DNA from: Pedobacter westerhofensis
GTDB lineage: Bacteria; Bacteroidota; Bacteroidia; Sphingobacteriales; Sphingobacteriaceae
Length of the DNA: 64,000 nucleotides
Reading direction: 5' to 3'
Assembly (NCBI RefSeq): GCF_900182595.1
Contig: NZ_FXTN01000003.1
Location: forward strand, 434,001-498,000
How positions within the stretch are numbered: the stretch's first letter is position 1; each line of letters begins with the position of its first letter. The translations under genes were made by a program, and so were the position numbers. This document shows positions 19,554-28,883 of the stretch, piece by piece. The notes under the pieces were generated by a model. The model was not told the DNA's origin. It searched no databases and saw only the letters and a list, made by a program, of their open reading frames with translations.

Positions 19554-20678
19554 ATGAAAATTCTTTTTATCGTGCCCTCCTACAAGCCGGCCTACATCTA
19601 TGGCGGTACCATTGTAGTTGTTACCAGATTGGCTGAACAGTTAATACTCGAAGGTCATGACGTGTCAGTTTACACTACTACCGCCAATGGCAAGACGGAA
19701 CTTGATGTAATTCCAGGAAAAGAAACAGATGTTGATGGCGTTAAGGTTACTTATTTCAAAAGAATAACACATGATCATACTCATGTTTCTACAGCACTAT
19801 GGAAACATCTTTATTCAACCGTGAAGGAATTTGACGTGGTGCATATTCACTCCTGGTGGAATCTGCTGGTGATTGGCGCATCCTATATCTGTAAACTACG
19901 GGGCGTAAAGCCTGTTTTTTCTCCGCACGGAATGTTGAGTACATATATAATGGAAACCAATAACGCTGGCCCGAAGAAATTACTCCATAACGTGATAGGA
20001 AAAGGCTTACTTGAACATTCAATTCTTCATGTAACAGCAGAAACTGAATGGGAAGAATCAATCAAGATCAATCCTCACTGGCGCGGCCATGTGATTCCGA
20101 ATTTGGTGATGCTCTCAGAAAACACTTATCCGAGGCCCAACAATAAAATATTCACCATAGGCTTTATTTCCCGCATCGATCCCAAAAAGGGATTAGACCT
20201 GCTGATCAAAGCTTTAAGTAAAGTTAATTTTGAATACCATTTACAAATCGCTGGTGAAGGCGAGGAAAATTACGTGAACAGTCTTAAACAACTTGCAGTG
20301 GAATGCGGGAATGATCAAAAACTGGAATGGGTAGGCTGGAAAAACGGGGAAGAAAAATTCGAATACCTATCTCAACTGGATTTATTCGCTTTAACTTCTC
20401 ATAATGAAAACTTTGCTGTTGTAGTGATTGAAGCATTATCAGTAGGCACTCCAGTGTTATTAAGTGACAAGGTTGGTCTGTATAAATATGTTCTGGATCG
20501 TGACATGGGATGGATAACAGACCTGAATGTGGATAATATCACGCAACAACTGAATACCCTTTATGCGGAGAAAAGCAAATTGCAAAAAATAAATGTACTG
20601 GCTCCTGCTAAAATAAAAGCTGAATACAACGATTCCGTCCTAGCAAAGGAATATCTGCAATTGTATATCAACAAATAA
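19554..20678 (+). CDS. GT4-family glycosyltransferase
   Basis: Cytoplasmic GT-B glycosyltransferase, 374 residues. The N-terminal domain starts MKILFIVPSYKPAYIYGG, a typical GT4 acceptor-domain start with a Gly-rich loop. The C-terminal Rossmann domain has GFISRIDPKKGLDLLIKAL and the E-x7-E-type motif around ENFAVVVIEALSVGTPVL, which binds the sugar-nucleotide donor. No membrane segment. Substrates cannot be predicted; surface polysaccharide or glycan synthesis is the usual role. It stands alone between regulatory genes and converges tail to tail (2 bp apart) with the REC-PAS kinase gene. Confidence 0.88.
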   Translation: MKILFIVPSYKPAYIYGGTIVVVTRLAEQLILEGHDVSVYTTTANGKTELDVIPGKETDVDGVKVTYFKRITHDHTHVSTALWKHLYSTVKEFDVVHIHSWWNLLVIGASYICKLRGVKPVFSPHGMLSTYIMETNNAGPKKLLHNVIGKGLLEHSILHVTAETEWEESIKINPHWRGHVIPNLVMLSENTYPRPNNKIFTIGFISRIDPKKGLDLLIKALSKVNFEYHLQIAGEGEENYVNSLKQLAVECGNDQKLEWVGWKNGEEKFEYLSQLDLFALTSHNENFAVVVIEALSVGTPVLLSDKVGLYKYVLDRDMGWITDLNVDNITQQLNTLYAEKSKLQKINVLAPAKIKAEYNDSVLAKEYLQLYINK

Positions 20679-20680
20679 AC

Positions 20681-22240
20681 CTAATCCTTTTTTACTACCG
20701 GCAAACTGATCATGATCTTAGTCCCCGACCCTACCTGGCTCTCCACATAGATATTGCCGCCAAGTTCTTCGATCTGGGTTTTCACCATGAACATCCCCAT
20801 ACCTTTACCATCAGTGGTGGTATCAAAGCGCTTGTACAGCGAAAACAGATGTGCGCCGTTCTTTTGCATATCAATTCCTTTTCCGTTATCTTCAAAGGTC
20901 AGCAACAGCTGATCTTTAACGATTGCACTTTTGATAATAATTTCCGGAGCAGCTTCCGGACGGCGGTATTTGATGCTATTTAAAGTGATATTATAGAAAA
21001 CACTATACAAGTATCCCCTTACCGTATAAAATGACTGCAGCGCTTCGAAATCACAATGAATGGTTACTTCTTCGGCGATCATCAGATTGTTGATACTGAA
21101 TGTTATCTCTTCTACCAGCTGACGGAAGAAAACTTCTTCTTTTTTCTTGTTCACCTGGTCCTTTACCTGCAGGGTCTGGCTCAGATCTTTCAGAATCGTA
21201 TCCATTGTTTTGATCGATGTCCGTAATCCATTGACCAGTTCGTCATGCTGGTTCTCGGACGGATCTGCAAGCAGCTCCGTGATGCCCATGATATTGGCTA
21301 CCGGGGCAAGCAGGTTATGAGAAACAATATAAGTAAACTGTTCCAGGCTTTTATTTCTTTTGCTCAGCTCTGCATTGGTCTGGGCAAGCGCCATAGCGGT
21401 AGTCTTGGATGTCGTAATATCCCTGATCGATAAAATCAGACCCCAATTCTGATCTTCATCATTTGCAACGGTGATCCACTTGATACTATACCAGAAGTCT
21501 TCGCCTTCAGCATCAGCAAAAGTAGTATGGTAAGAGACGTTCTCCCCGTTCAGCACGCGCTGTATAATATTTGTAATCTCAGACTTCCTGCCCGCAGGAA
21601 AATAATCCAGTATATCACCACCAATAGATAGTTCGCTGTAACCAAACTTATCACGTAGCTTTTGTGCAGGAATATTGTAGGACACCACTTTTAAAGTATC
21701 ATTTACTAAAATATATGCTGTATCTGTATGGTCAAAGAGGGCACGCAGGTTAGCTTTTGATTTAAGAATCTGTTTTTCGCTGATTTTAAGTGCGGTCGTA
21801 TCAGCAAGATTGCGTTTATACAGACGCTCCTTTTCCCTGACAGCCTGTTCCATATTAGAAATAGCACGCAGCCTGATCGCCTGATTATATAAAACGTAGA
21901 ATAAACGTTGTGGTTTTTCTTTTAATACGTAGTCCACAGCTCCCGCCTTCAGGAGCTCCAATGCTTCGTCTTCCCTGGCAACAGAACAAATGACAATAAA
22001 TGGAACATCTGCTTCCTGTGCCTGTAAAATACCTAGTGCCTCTCTTGGCGGAACAACATCTAAATCTTCATCAGCTAGGATAATATCCGGTCTGAAATCT
22101 TGTAAAAGACTTACATACTCTTCCAGGGTCTGTACAGCTAAATACTGATATGTTGGAGCTAACTCTTCTAATATTTCCAACAATGGTCCTGTGTCCCGCA
22201 CATGGTGCTGAAGGTACAGTATTTTCGGTCTCTTGTTCAT
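20681..22240 (-). CDS. REC-PAS sensor histidine kinase
   Basis: Soluble 519-residue kinase with an N-terminal receiver domain (about 1-125; phospho-Asp region DIILADEDLD, Lys near VLKEKPQR), a PAS domain (about 160-280), a DHp domain with the His in FTYIVSHNLLAPVANI, and an HATPase domain (NITLNSIKYR, EDNGKGIDMQ, GKGMGMFMVK). A receiver at the N-terminus suggests it takes phosphate or a signal from another kinase or relay before acting. DHp and HATPase are complete. It is divergent from the membrane hybrid kinase at 22772, and the 531-bp gap holds both promoters. Confidence 0.9.
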   Translation of the reverse strand: MNKRPKILYLQHHVRDTGPLLEILEELAPTYQYLAVQTLEEYVSLLQDFRPDIILADEDLDVVPPREALGILQAQEADVPFIVICSVAREDEALELLKAGAVDYVLKEKPQRLFYVLYNQAIRLRAISNMEQAVREKERLYKRNLADTTALKISEKQILKSKANLRALFDHTDTAYILVNDTLKVVSYNIPAQKLRDKFGYSELSIGGDILDYFPAGRKSEITNIIQRVLNGENVSYHTTFADAEGEDFWYSIKWITVANDEDQNWGLILSIRDITTSKTTAMALAQTNAELSKRNKSLEQFTYIVSHNLLAPVANIMGITELLADPSENQHDELVNGLRTSIKTMDTILKDLSQTLQVKDQVNKKKEEVFFRQLVEEITFSINNLMIAEEVTIHCDFEALQSFYTVRGYLYSVFYNITLNSIKYRRPEAAPEIIIKSAIVKDQLLLTFEDNGKGIDMQKNGAHLFSLYKRFDTTTDGKGMGMFMVKTQIEELGGNIYVESQVGSGTKIMISLPVVKKD

Positions 22241-22771
22241 TACAACCTTAATTCGTATTTGGGCTGTTCAAATATAGGATTTTCATCGGTCAGATTATAC
22301 GTAAACTGCAAAGAAACAGGACTATCAACAATCGAAATTATTTAAAAAATTCTAATTTAGTTGATTTAAACACTAATAAATGGTTTTAGTTTTGTAAAAT
22401 GACATTTTTTCTATATCAAAATGATACAAACACATTCTCATCAGTTGTTATTTTTATGCCGATAATTATTTGTTGTTACGACGGATAATATCAATTTCTA
22501 CGTTGTAAAACATCCGAGACATTCAGCATAGAAGAATACAACAAATTAATTATTAATTTTTTTATGGGTTATAAAAAAGCTGTCTGGACACTCAGAGCCG
22601 CTGCATCACAATTGAACCATCGGAAATTCTAAATTTAGAGGTGAAGCGATGTGTGTTGCAATCAATGCTAAGGCAGATGCATCACCTGACAGAATGAACT
22701 TTAATAAAATCAGTTAACAGGTGTCAAGTATCGATGAATATTTTTGTAATATTGAGCCACACATCACGCTC
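22241..22771. other. Divergent promoter region between two kinase genes
   Basis: A 531-bp AT-rich spacer. Only very short reading frames occur (for example 22 codons at 22564), with no coding signature. It should hold promoters for both flanking kinase genes; none matches TAnnTTTG well enough to be called. Confidence 0.4.
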
Positions 22772-24553
22772 ATGAATATTATTAATAGGTATAAGGTTAA
22801 ATACGCATCTCTGATAAATGAAACTGAGATACCATTAATGCAGTCCAGAATCAAAATATTGACCCTAGGGTTAATATTATTGACTACGCTGACGGTGGTC
22901 ATTTTGTTAAGTTCATTAATAAAGCCCAATGTCATTACTATTATCAGGCTGACAATATTGGCGCTGACCATGGCCTTTGCATTTCATCTGTTACTTGGAA
23001 AGGGAAAGTGGCAGTTATCTGGCCATATATTCCTGCTGTCTCTGTGTATGCTGATATGGTCTAACCTGATACTTTATTCTACGGGAATTAATCTGGTTAC
23101 GCTTCAGATATCTCTTATTATCATTTCTGCAAGCTTTTATATCCTTGGTAAGAACTGGGGGATACTCTATTCGCTTTCTAACGTAGTACCAATTGTACTC
23201 CACATGATAATTACACGAATGCAAAACGGAAGGGTGAGCATTACCCCGATGCAAATTCATAACATGTCTTTTCTGTTAGCATTCGCTGTCAATTTTGGCA
23301 TATTGATTATGATGCATTATGAATTTTTTAAATCGTTTTACCAAAGCCATCATAAAGAAAGGGAACTGAACGCACAATTACAGCTGGCACTTAAAGAAGC
23401 ACAGGAGGCAACAAGGCTGCGATCTGATTTTCTTTCCTCAATGTCTCACGAATTACGCACGCCATTACATGCTGTGATAGGAATGATCAACGTGCTCAGT
23501 ATAGAAAATCCACGCAAAGACCAGGAAGAAAACCTGGCGATCCTGCGCTTCTCAGCCGAAAATCTGCTTGCATTAATTAATGATACCCTCGATTTCAGCA
23601 AGATGAACGAAGATAAAGTAGTCCTGAATAAGGCCGACTTTAATCTGAGTACGCTGCTGCAGAATATACATTCGTCATTTAAATCGAAAGCAGAACAGAA
23701 AGGCCTTGACCTGCGGCTGATAATGGATTTTGGAGGCAGACAAGTTTATATCAACGGCGATCAGACAAGGCTCACACAGATTTTAAATAACTTGGTCTCC
23801 AATGCTGTTAAATTTACCGATACCGGTGGCAGGGTAGAAATCAGCGTAAACACTGTTGTGCAGCTGGGCAAACAGATTACACTGCTATTTTCGGTTAAGG
23901 ATTCCGGGATCGGAATTCCTGCCAACAAACAGGAGATTATTTTTGAACCTTTTCTGCAGGCCAATAACAATATTACGAAACGCTATGGAGGTACAGGACT
24001 GGGACTGGCAATTGTAAAAAGGCTGATCAATTTACACGAAAGTGAACTTAAACTGGTAAGTGAGGAAAATATTGGCTCGGTATTCTCTTTTGAACTGAGG
24101 TATGATATCGCCAAACCAGAAATAGCCGAAGAAAAAGCACCTGCTCCTACACATTTGCGGGAGATTCGCAACCTTAACATATTAATAGCTGAAGATAATA
24201 TCATCAATATTATGCTGCTGAAGAAGATTCTGGATCAGTGGGACTGTACTTATTCGCTGTCCAAAAATGGGCAGGAAGCGCTGGATATGGTAAAAACAGG
24301 AGCATTTGACGTTGTGCTCATGGATATTCACATGCCTGTAATGGATGGTTTTGAGGCATCAAGGCATATCAGGGAATTGCCTGACCCAAATATTTCTAAG
24401 ATCAAGATCATTGCGCTGACGGCTTCCAGCGATGTAGACATACAGGAATCATTCAACTTTACATACCTGGACGACTACCTGCTAAAACCTTTCTCTCCCC
24501 TACTGCTGAAGGAAAAGCTGGAAGCAGTTGTGCTGCACCGCTCGGGCAAATAA
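22772..24553 (+). CDS. Membrane hybrid histidine kinase (HK-REC)
   Basis: An N-terminal membrane domain of about five to six segments (residues about 30-200) is followed by a short coiled coil, a DHp domain (His in SSMSHELRTPLHAVIG), HATPase (NLVSNAVKFTDTG, KDSGIGIPANK, GGTGLGLAIVK) and a C-terminal receiver (VLIAEDN-like acidic pair in ILIAEDNIIN, phospho-Asp in VVLMDIHMPVMDG). The start was placed at ATG 22772; an in-frame GTG at 22721 would add 17 residues. No HPt domain. The CHASE3 kinase gene follows after 30 bp, so the two are probably co-transcribed. Confidence 0.9.
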   Translation: MNIINRYKVKYASLINETEIPLMQSRIKILTLGLILLTTLTVVILLSSLIKPNVITIIRLTILALTMAFAFHLLLGKGKWQLSGHIFLLSLCMLIWSNLILYSTGINLVTLQISLIIISASFYILGKNWGILYSLSNVVPIVLHMIITRMQNGRVSITPMQIHNMSFLLAFAVNFGILIMMHYEFFKSFYQSHHKERELNAQLQLALKEAQEATRLRSDFLSSMSHELRTPLHAVIGMINVLSIENPRKDQEENLAILRFSAENLLALINDTLDFSKMNEDKVVLNKADFNLSTLLQNIHSSFKSKAEQKGLDLRLIMDFGGRQVYINGDQTRLTQILNNLVSNAVKFTDTGGRVEISVNTVVQLGKQITLLFSVKDSGIGIPANKQEIIFEPFLQANNNITKRYGGTGLGLAIVKRLINLHESELKLVSEENIGSVFSFELRYDIAKPEIAEEKAPAPTHLREIRNLNILIAEDNIINIMLLKKILDQWDCTYSLSKNGQEALDMVKTGAFDVVLMDIHMPVMDGFEASRHIRELPDPNISKIKIIALTASSDVDIQESFNFTYLDDYLLKPFSPLLLKEKLEAVVLHRSGK

Positions 24554-24583
24554 CTTGGCAGCATTGTTGCCAAATGAGCATCA

Positions 24584-25996
24584 ATGCTCAGCCCCCTCCA
24601 AAGAATCCGTAGTAACAGAAAAATCCAGTTGCTGATACTCCTGGTCTTTAGCGCTACCCTTATCAATATCACTTATTTTTTTCTCCTGATGAAGGAGAAC
24701 AATAAAAGTATCAAAAGCATCAGACTGGAAGAGCAAGCCTCTTCATATACCCGGGCAATTCTGTCTACCATCAAAGATGCCGAACTGGGCCAGCGTGGCT
24801 ATATGGTCACTGGCAGAAAAGTTTACCTGGCACCGTACAACGGATCAGTAAAAACCCTCCCAAAGCTGCAGCAAACGCTTACTGCATTGATAAAGACACA
24901 TTTTGGCCAGCAAGATATCCGGGTCATGGACAGTCTGAACCATACCCTGGCCATCAAACTCGAGGAGCTCAGAAACACTATCCGTCTGAGGGAACAGCAC
25001 AGGGAAGAGCGCATGCTGGACGTGGTAAACTCTGATCTCGGCGAACATGAAATGCACAAGATCAGGCTTTTATGCGATCGCCTGCTCAAAAGTTTTAGAA
25101 AAGCCAATGATGCCGACCAACAGAATATTTCTGCGACATTGGTAAAAAGAGAAATCAGTGTTGTCCTGTTTAGCATACTGGTGATTACAGCTGTACTGGT
25201 CATGCGATTTAAAATCCGGAAACGCGACCGCCGTAATGCACGTTTATTTGAAGAGATGGAATTACAGAACCTTAAGCTGATCCGCCAGCAGCAGGAACTC
25301 AAAAATCTGAATACACAATTCTCTTCCAGAAATACCGAACTGGAACATTTTACACATATCATTTCGCATGACCTCCGCGGGCCGCTGACGAACATCATTT
25401 CATTGATAAACATCCTCGAGGATGAAGATTATTCTAAAGAAAATAATGCAGCTTTTAAGATGCTGAAGAATTCTTCTGCAGGCTTATTCCACAGGCTGGA
25501 TGATTTGATTATCCTGCTCCGTCACAATCAGGGGGGCATGTTGCTGAAAGAGCAGGTTAGCCTTTCTCAGCTCCTTGCCGAAGTGAAAGCGAACTATAAG
25601 ATGGAGATCGAAAGATCCGGGACAATGATTGAAGCCGACTTCGGGCAGTCTGACGAAGTACTGTTTGTTAAAATATATATGCAGAGCATCCTGCAGAACC
25701 TGATCAGCAATGCGATCAAATACCGGGACCATGACAGACAAAACTGTATCACCCTGAAAACCTACAGGGAGGAAGGCATGCTCAGGATCATTGTTAAGGA
25801 TAACGGGCAGGGTATCGACATGGACAAGTACGGTAGAGATATATTCGGGCTTTTTAAAACCTTCCATACCAGCGAGGACAGTCATGGCGTTGGCCTTTAC
25901 CTGGTGAAGAAACAGGTAGTCGAAATGGGCGGCGACATCACGATTCAGAGTGCAGTGGGCCATGGTACAACTTTTAATATTACGATTCCTTCATAA
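24584..25996 (+). CDS. CHASE3-domain sensor histidine kinase
   Basis: A 470-residue membrane kinase: first membrane segment at about 14-34, an extracytoplasmic four-helix CHASE3 domain (about 40-180; contains DAELGQRGYMVTG, a strong CHASE3 signature), second segment at about 190-208, coiled coil, DHp with the His in FTHIISHDLRGPLTNI, and HATPase (NLISNAIKYRD, KDNGQGIDMDKYG, GVGLYLVKKQV). No receiver domain; it could phosphorylate the receiver of the hybrid kinase encoded just upstream or of the REC-PAS kinase nearby. Confidence 0.92.
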   Translation: MLSPLQRIRSNRKIQLLILLVFSATLINITYFFLLMKENNKSIKSIRLEEQASSYTRAILSTIKDAELGQRGYMVTGRKVYLAPYNGSVKTLPKLQQTLTALIKTHFGQQDIRVMDSLNHTLAIKLEELRNTIRLREQHREERMLDVVNSDLGEHEMHKIRLLCDRLLKSFRKANDADQQNISATLVKREISVVLFSILVITAVLVMRFKIRKRDRRNARLFEEMELQNLKLIRQQQELKNLNTQFSSRNTELEHFTHIISHDLRGPLTNIISLINILEDEDYSKENNAAFKMLKNSSAGLFHRLDDLIILLRHNQGGMLLKEQVSLSQLLAEVKANYKMEIERSGTMIEADFGQSDEVLFVKIYMQSILQNLISNAIKYRDHDRQNCITLKTYREEGMLRIIVKDNGQGIDMDKYGRDIFGLFKTFHTSEDSHGVGLYLVKKQVVEMGGDITIQSAVGHGTTFNITIPS

Positions 25997-26046
25997 ATGA
26001 TACACTATCAGAACTATACTGGCCGGACTTTTGAACTGTACAGTAT

Positions 26047-26274
26047 ATGATAGGAAAATTCGATATTCAGGTAAACCTCAACGGATGGCTGATCCCATTC
26101 CACGTTGAAAGTAAAGGAGAGGGAATTTTTAAAGTTGCCTATGAAAGTGTGAACATAGGGCACCTCCTGGTGAATGATACCTCAAAATGGATGTACCTGA
26201 CCGATATCAGCGATGAAAAACTGCTCAATTCATACACTGCTGATAAAATCAGCAAGGCGATTATAAATTATTAA
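26047..26274 (+). CDS. Small protein of unknown function
   Basis: A 75-residue soluble protein, not recognised. Predicted mainly beta with a C-terminal helix (DKISKAIINY). It starts 50 bp after the CHASE3 kinase gene, so it may be the last gene of that unit. Its stop codon lies inside a 38-bp perfect palindrome that separates it from the convergent small gene at 26314. The coding call rests on the clean frame and position. Confidence 0.55.
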   Translation: MIGKFDIQVNLNGWLIPFHVESKGEGIFKVAYESVNIGHLLVNDTSKWMYLTDISDEKLLNSYTADKISKAIINY

Positions 26275-26310
26275 TGTGTTTAAAACAGGATATCCTGTTT
26301 TAAACACATT
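26273..26310. terminator. 38-bp perfect palindrome, probable bidirectional terminator
   Basis: Two 19-nt arms (AATGTGTTTAAAACAGGAT and its exact reverse complement) with no spacer, between two convergent genes. The transcript of either strand can form a long hairpin with AT-rich ends. U-runs after the stem are short, so it may act as a terminator, an mRNA-end protector or a cruciform. It overlaps the stop codon of the 75-residue gene. Confidence 0.6.
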
Positions 26311-26313
26311 TAA

Positions 26314-26556
26314 TTATGCAATAAGTTTCTCGAAATCTGTATTGTTGATCAGTAGATCAAGACAGGGAGTAAGCTCCTTTAAAGGTAAAAACGTTGAAAA
26401 GGCAGATTTCCTGATATACAACCAATCATTTGTTTTGCAGCTCCTGCCAATGGTGTGAAAAATACCATCACAGCAAACCTCATACAGACCCGATTTTTTA
26501 TTCAGCTCAGTGATATGATAAGTTTTGCCCTGAATGGTAATTTCAAAGGTCCGCAT
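26314..26556 (-). CDS. Small protein of unknown function
   Basis: An 80-residue soluble protein with an N-terminal beta pattern (MRTFEITIQGKTYHITEL) and four cysteines, two as adjacent CC. It is not recognised. It converges on the 75-residue gene across the palindrome and lies 39 bp downstream of the 82-residue gene on the same strand, so the two may form a small operon. Confidence 0.5.
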   Translation of the reverse strand: MRTFEITIQGKTYHITELNKKSGLYEVCCDGIFHTIGRSCKTNDWLYIRKSAFSTFLPLKELTPCLDLLINNTDFEKLIA

Positions 26557-26595
26557 GATTTTTCCTTAAATAATGTATTGGTGTACGTACACAAA

Positions 26596-26844
26596 TTAGG
26601 CCAAACGGCTATCATGTGCATCAACCTCGCTTTCATCGTCGAGGTAATTTTTCATCTCTGCCCAGGTTGGCTTGTGTGAGATGTTATTGCTGAGTTCCAT
26701 GTAAGACATCAGTTTCTCAATCCTGTTGACTTCCCTCAGATGTAGGTAGGCATAAAAATCTAGTGGTTTTTCTTCAGCTGAGCTGTTTGTTATGTTGTTA
26801 AATTCTTCTTTTAACTTGTCAATTTCCGGCTGCATCACAGTCAT
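26596..26844 (-). CDS. Small acidic helical protein of unknown function
   Basis: An 82-residue protein that is mostly helical and acidic (pairs of Glu and Asp, DDESEVDAHD near the end). No motif recognised. First of two small minus-strand genes upstream of the divergent AraC gene. A start at MQPEIDKL, 9 bp inside, is also possible. Confidence 0.5.
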   Translation of the reverse strand: MTVMQPEIDKLKEEFNNITNSSAEEKPLDFYAYLHLREVNRIEKLMSYMELSNNISHKPTWAEMKNYLDDESEVDAHDSRLA

Positions 26845-26989
26845 TGTTGTGGGTTTTTAGTAAATACTTAAACAATAATTCATCCTTAAAAGCTAAAAAG
26901 ATTGAGCTTTGTTTTAAAAAAATGTATCTCTGTTTTTCCTTAACTTGCAGCGCAGCATCTTTTTAAGCAGATTTGAGCCATAGCCAGGT

Positions 26990-27865
26990 ATGAATAATAT
27001 CATCAAAGAAATCACCCCACTGACCCATAAGGACTGTTTTAGCATCTTCTCCAGGGAAAAGAAAAGTTTCGATTTTCCTGTCCATTTTCATGAAGAGTTT
27101 GAGCTGAATTTAATTATCAACGGGGCTGGCGCAAAGCGAATTGTCGGTGATCATGAGGAAGAAATCTCAGATATCGAGCTGGTTTTAGTGGGCCCCAATC
27201 TGTCGCATGGCTGGCAAACATACCACTGTAAAAGTGACTCAGTTACGGAGGTCACTATTCAATGGCATAAAAACCTTTTTGAAGACCGCTTTCTCAAAAA
27301 AAACCAGATGATCCTGCTCAGGGAAATGCTGGAACGCTCAGCAAGGGGCATTCTGTTTTCTGAGGATACTGCTGTTGCGCTTTCTGCGCAATTAATGGCA
27401 CTGAACGACCTGAAAGGTTTTACTGCTGTGATGGAACTGATAAATATCCTTCATGAGTTGTCAATTGCCGAAAATGCCAGGACGCTCTCTAGGGTTGCTC
27501 TTGACAATAACCAGATCTTAAACCCCAACAGCCGCCGGATCGATAAGGCCTTTGAATACATGAATGCCAACTATCAGAAACAGATCACGCTAAAGGAACT
27601 GGCGCAGCTGATCAGCATGACGGATGTATCATTCAGCCGCTTTATCAGTAAAAGAACAGGCAATACCTTTGTAGACACACTCAACGAAATCAGGCTGGCA
27701 CACGCCACGAGAATGTTGATCGAAACGAATATGCCGATAGCGGATATCTCGGTCAACTGCGGGTTTAACAATATCTCCAACTTTAACAGGATCTTTAAAA
27801 AGAAGAAGTTCTGCACGCCAAAGGAATTTCGCGAGAATTTCTGCGGTACAAGCGTGTTTATCTAA
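26990..27865 (+). CDS. AraC-family transcriptional regulator
   Basis: A 291-residue regulator: an N-terminal cupin-like sensor domain (FDFPVHFHEEFELNLIINGAG, the usual His-rich strand) and a C-terminal pair of helix-turn-helix motifs (about 185-285; ITLKELAQLISMTDVSFSRF and MPIADISVNCGFNNISNFNRIFKK). Such regulators often respond to sugars or small metabolites. The target is not evident: a second, unrelated AraC gene follows after 55 bp and small unknown genes lie divergently. Confidence 0.9.
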   Translation: MNNIIKEITPLTHKDCFSIFSREKKSFDFPVHFHEEFELNLIINGAGAKRIVGDHEEEISDIELVLVGPNLSHGWQTYHCKSDSVTEVTIQWHKNLFEDRFLKKNQMILLREMLERSARGILFSEDTAVALSAQLMALNDLKGFTAVMELINILHELSIAENARTLSRVALDNNQILNPNSRRIDKAFEYMNANYQKQITLKELAQLISMTDVSFSRFISKRTGNTFVDTLNEIRLAHATRMLIETNMPIADISVNCGFNNISNFNRIFKKKKFCTPKEFRENFCGTSVFI

Positions 27866-27874
27866 TCGTAACTG

Positions 27875-27892
27875 CCGGGATAGCTATCCGGG
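27875..27892. repeat. Near-palindrome between two AraC genes
   Basis: An 18-bp near-palindrome with a 12-bp perfect core (GGATAGCTATCC) directly after the first AraC gene and about 30 bp upstream of the second. It could be a weak terminator or an operator for one of the two regulators. There is no U-run. Confidence 0.35.
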
Positions 27893-27920
27893 ACTACAAA
27901 AATTTCTCTATCTTTAAATT

Positions 27921-28811
27921 ATGCAAGCAGTAAGCACCCATGCACAGCTACCGGTTTATTCTTTGGGACCGGATGAGATCACTGGCAACAAAAATTTCAG
28001 GGTTTACAATTTTGAAGGCGTTTTGCCCGAACATGCAGGTCTCCTGGTTCCACATCGCAAAGACCATTACCTTTTTGTGTTCCTGAAAAAAGGTGGGATG
28101 CGACAGTGGCTGGACATGAAGCCCTATGAATTAAAAGACAATACCGTATACTTTTATAACCCCGGGCGCATCATTGTTAAAGAAGAAGCGGATCTGATCT
28201 ATAGCACCGCCTTCGCTTTTACCCCCGAATTCCTGTCACTGCAGGAAAACGTATCACTCAGCAAACTGCCGCTGATCCAGAACCCATACAACAGCCATGA
28301 ACTGATCCTGAATGCCCCGGACATCACGTTTGTGGAAGATCTGATGAACAAGATTAAAATGGAAAACCAGCAGCCCAGTGAATGGCGGCAACGCATGCTG
28401 GCGGCCTATGTTTCGCTCCTGCTGACTTACCTGAGCCGTTTGTATACGGAACAGTATAACGACAATGCCCCTTCAGTTGACCAGCTTTTGCTGAGAAAAT
28501 TCCAGGCAAAAATTGATGAGAGCTTTCAGGAACTGCACGAGGTAGGCGATTATGCTTCATTATTGAACATCTCTCCCGGGCATTTGAGCGAGGTGGTGAA
28601 GAACCAAAGTGGCCGACCGGCAATCAAACATATTCACGACCGCCTGGTGATGGAAGCCCGCCGCCTGCTTTTTCATACGAACAATCCGCTGAAGGAAATT
28701 GCCTGGGACCTTGGTTTTTCCGATGCCTCCTACTTTAACCGCTTCTTTAAAAGGGAAACTGGCGCAACTCCCGCCGGGTATCGCAACCAAATCCGCGAAA
28801 TGTACCATTAA
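27921..28811 (+). CDS. AraC-family transcriptional regulator
   Basis: A 296-residue AraC protein with an N-terminal cupin-like domain (LVPHRKDHYLFVFLKKGG) and a C-terminal double HTH (about 200-293; NISPGHLSEVVKNQSGRPA and NPLKEIAWDLGFSDASYFN, then FFKRETGATPAGYRNQ). It differs from its upstream neighbour beyond the HTH. The short-chain dehydrogenase gene follows after 72 bp with its own promoter-like box, a common regulator-target pair. Confidence 0.9.
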   Translation: MQAVSTHAQLPVYSLGPDEITGNKNFRVYNFEGVLPEHAGLLVPHRKDHYLFVFLKKGGMRQWLDMKPYELKDNTVYFYNPGRIIVKEEADLIYSTAFAFTPEFLSLQENVSLSKLPLIQNPYNSHELILNAPDITFVEDLMNKIKMENQQPSEWRQRMLAAYVSLLLTYLSRLYTEQYNDNAPSVDQLLLRKFQAKIDESFQELHEVGDYASLLNISPGHLSEVVKNQSGRPAIKHIHDRLVMEARRLLFHTNNPLKEIAWDLGFSDASYFNRFFKRETGATPAGYRNQIREMYH

Positions 28812-28850
28812 CACCGTTGTATGTGTTACACCTGATAAGGGGTCCTGCCA

Positions 28851-28858
28851 TAGATTTG
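28851..28858 (+). promoter_or_regulatory. Bacteroidota-type -7 box upstream of the SDR gene
   Basis: TAGATTTG matches the TAnnTTTG -7 consensus of Bacteroidota primary promoters and lies 25 bp upstream of the SDR start codon. The -33 element is not clear. Confidence 0.45.
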
Positions 28859-28883
28859 TACTGTAAACAAAGACAATAAGAAT

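Noticed and set aside
22564..22632. 22-codon frame in the kinase intergenic region
   Set aside because: Too short, with no conserved feature or ribosome-binding site.
24823..25413. 196-codon minus-strand frame in the CHASE3 kinase gene
   Set aside because: Ser/Arg/Cys-rich antisense frame over a kinase with intact motifs.
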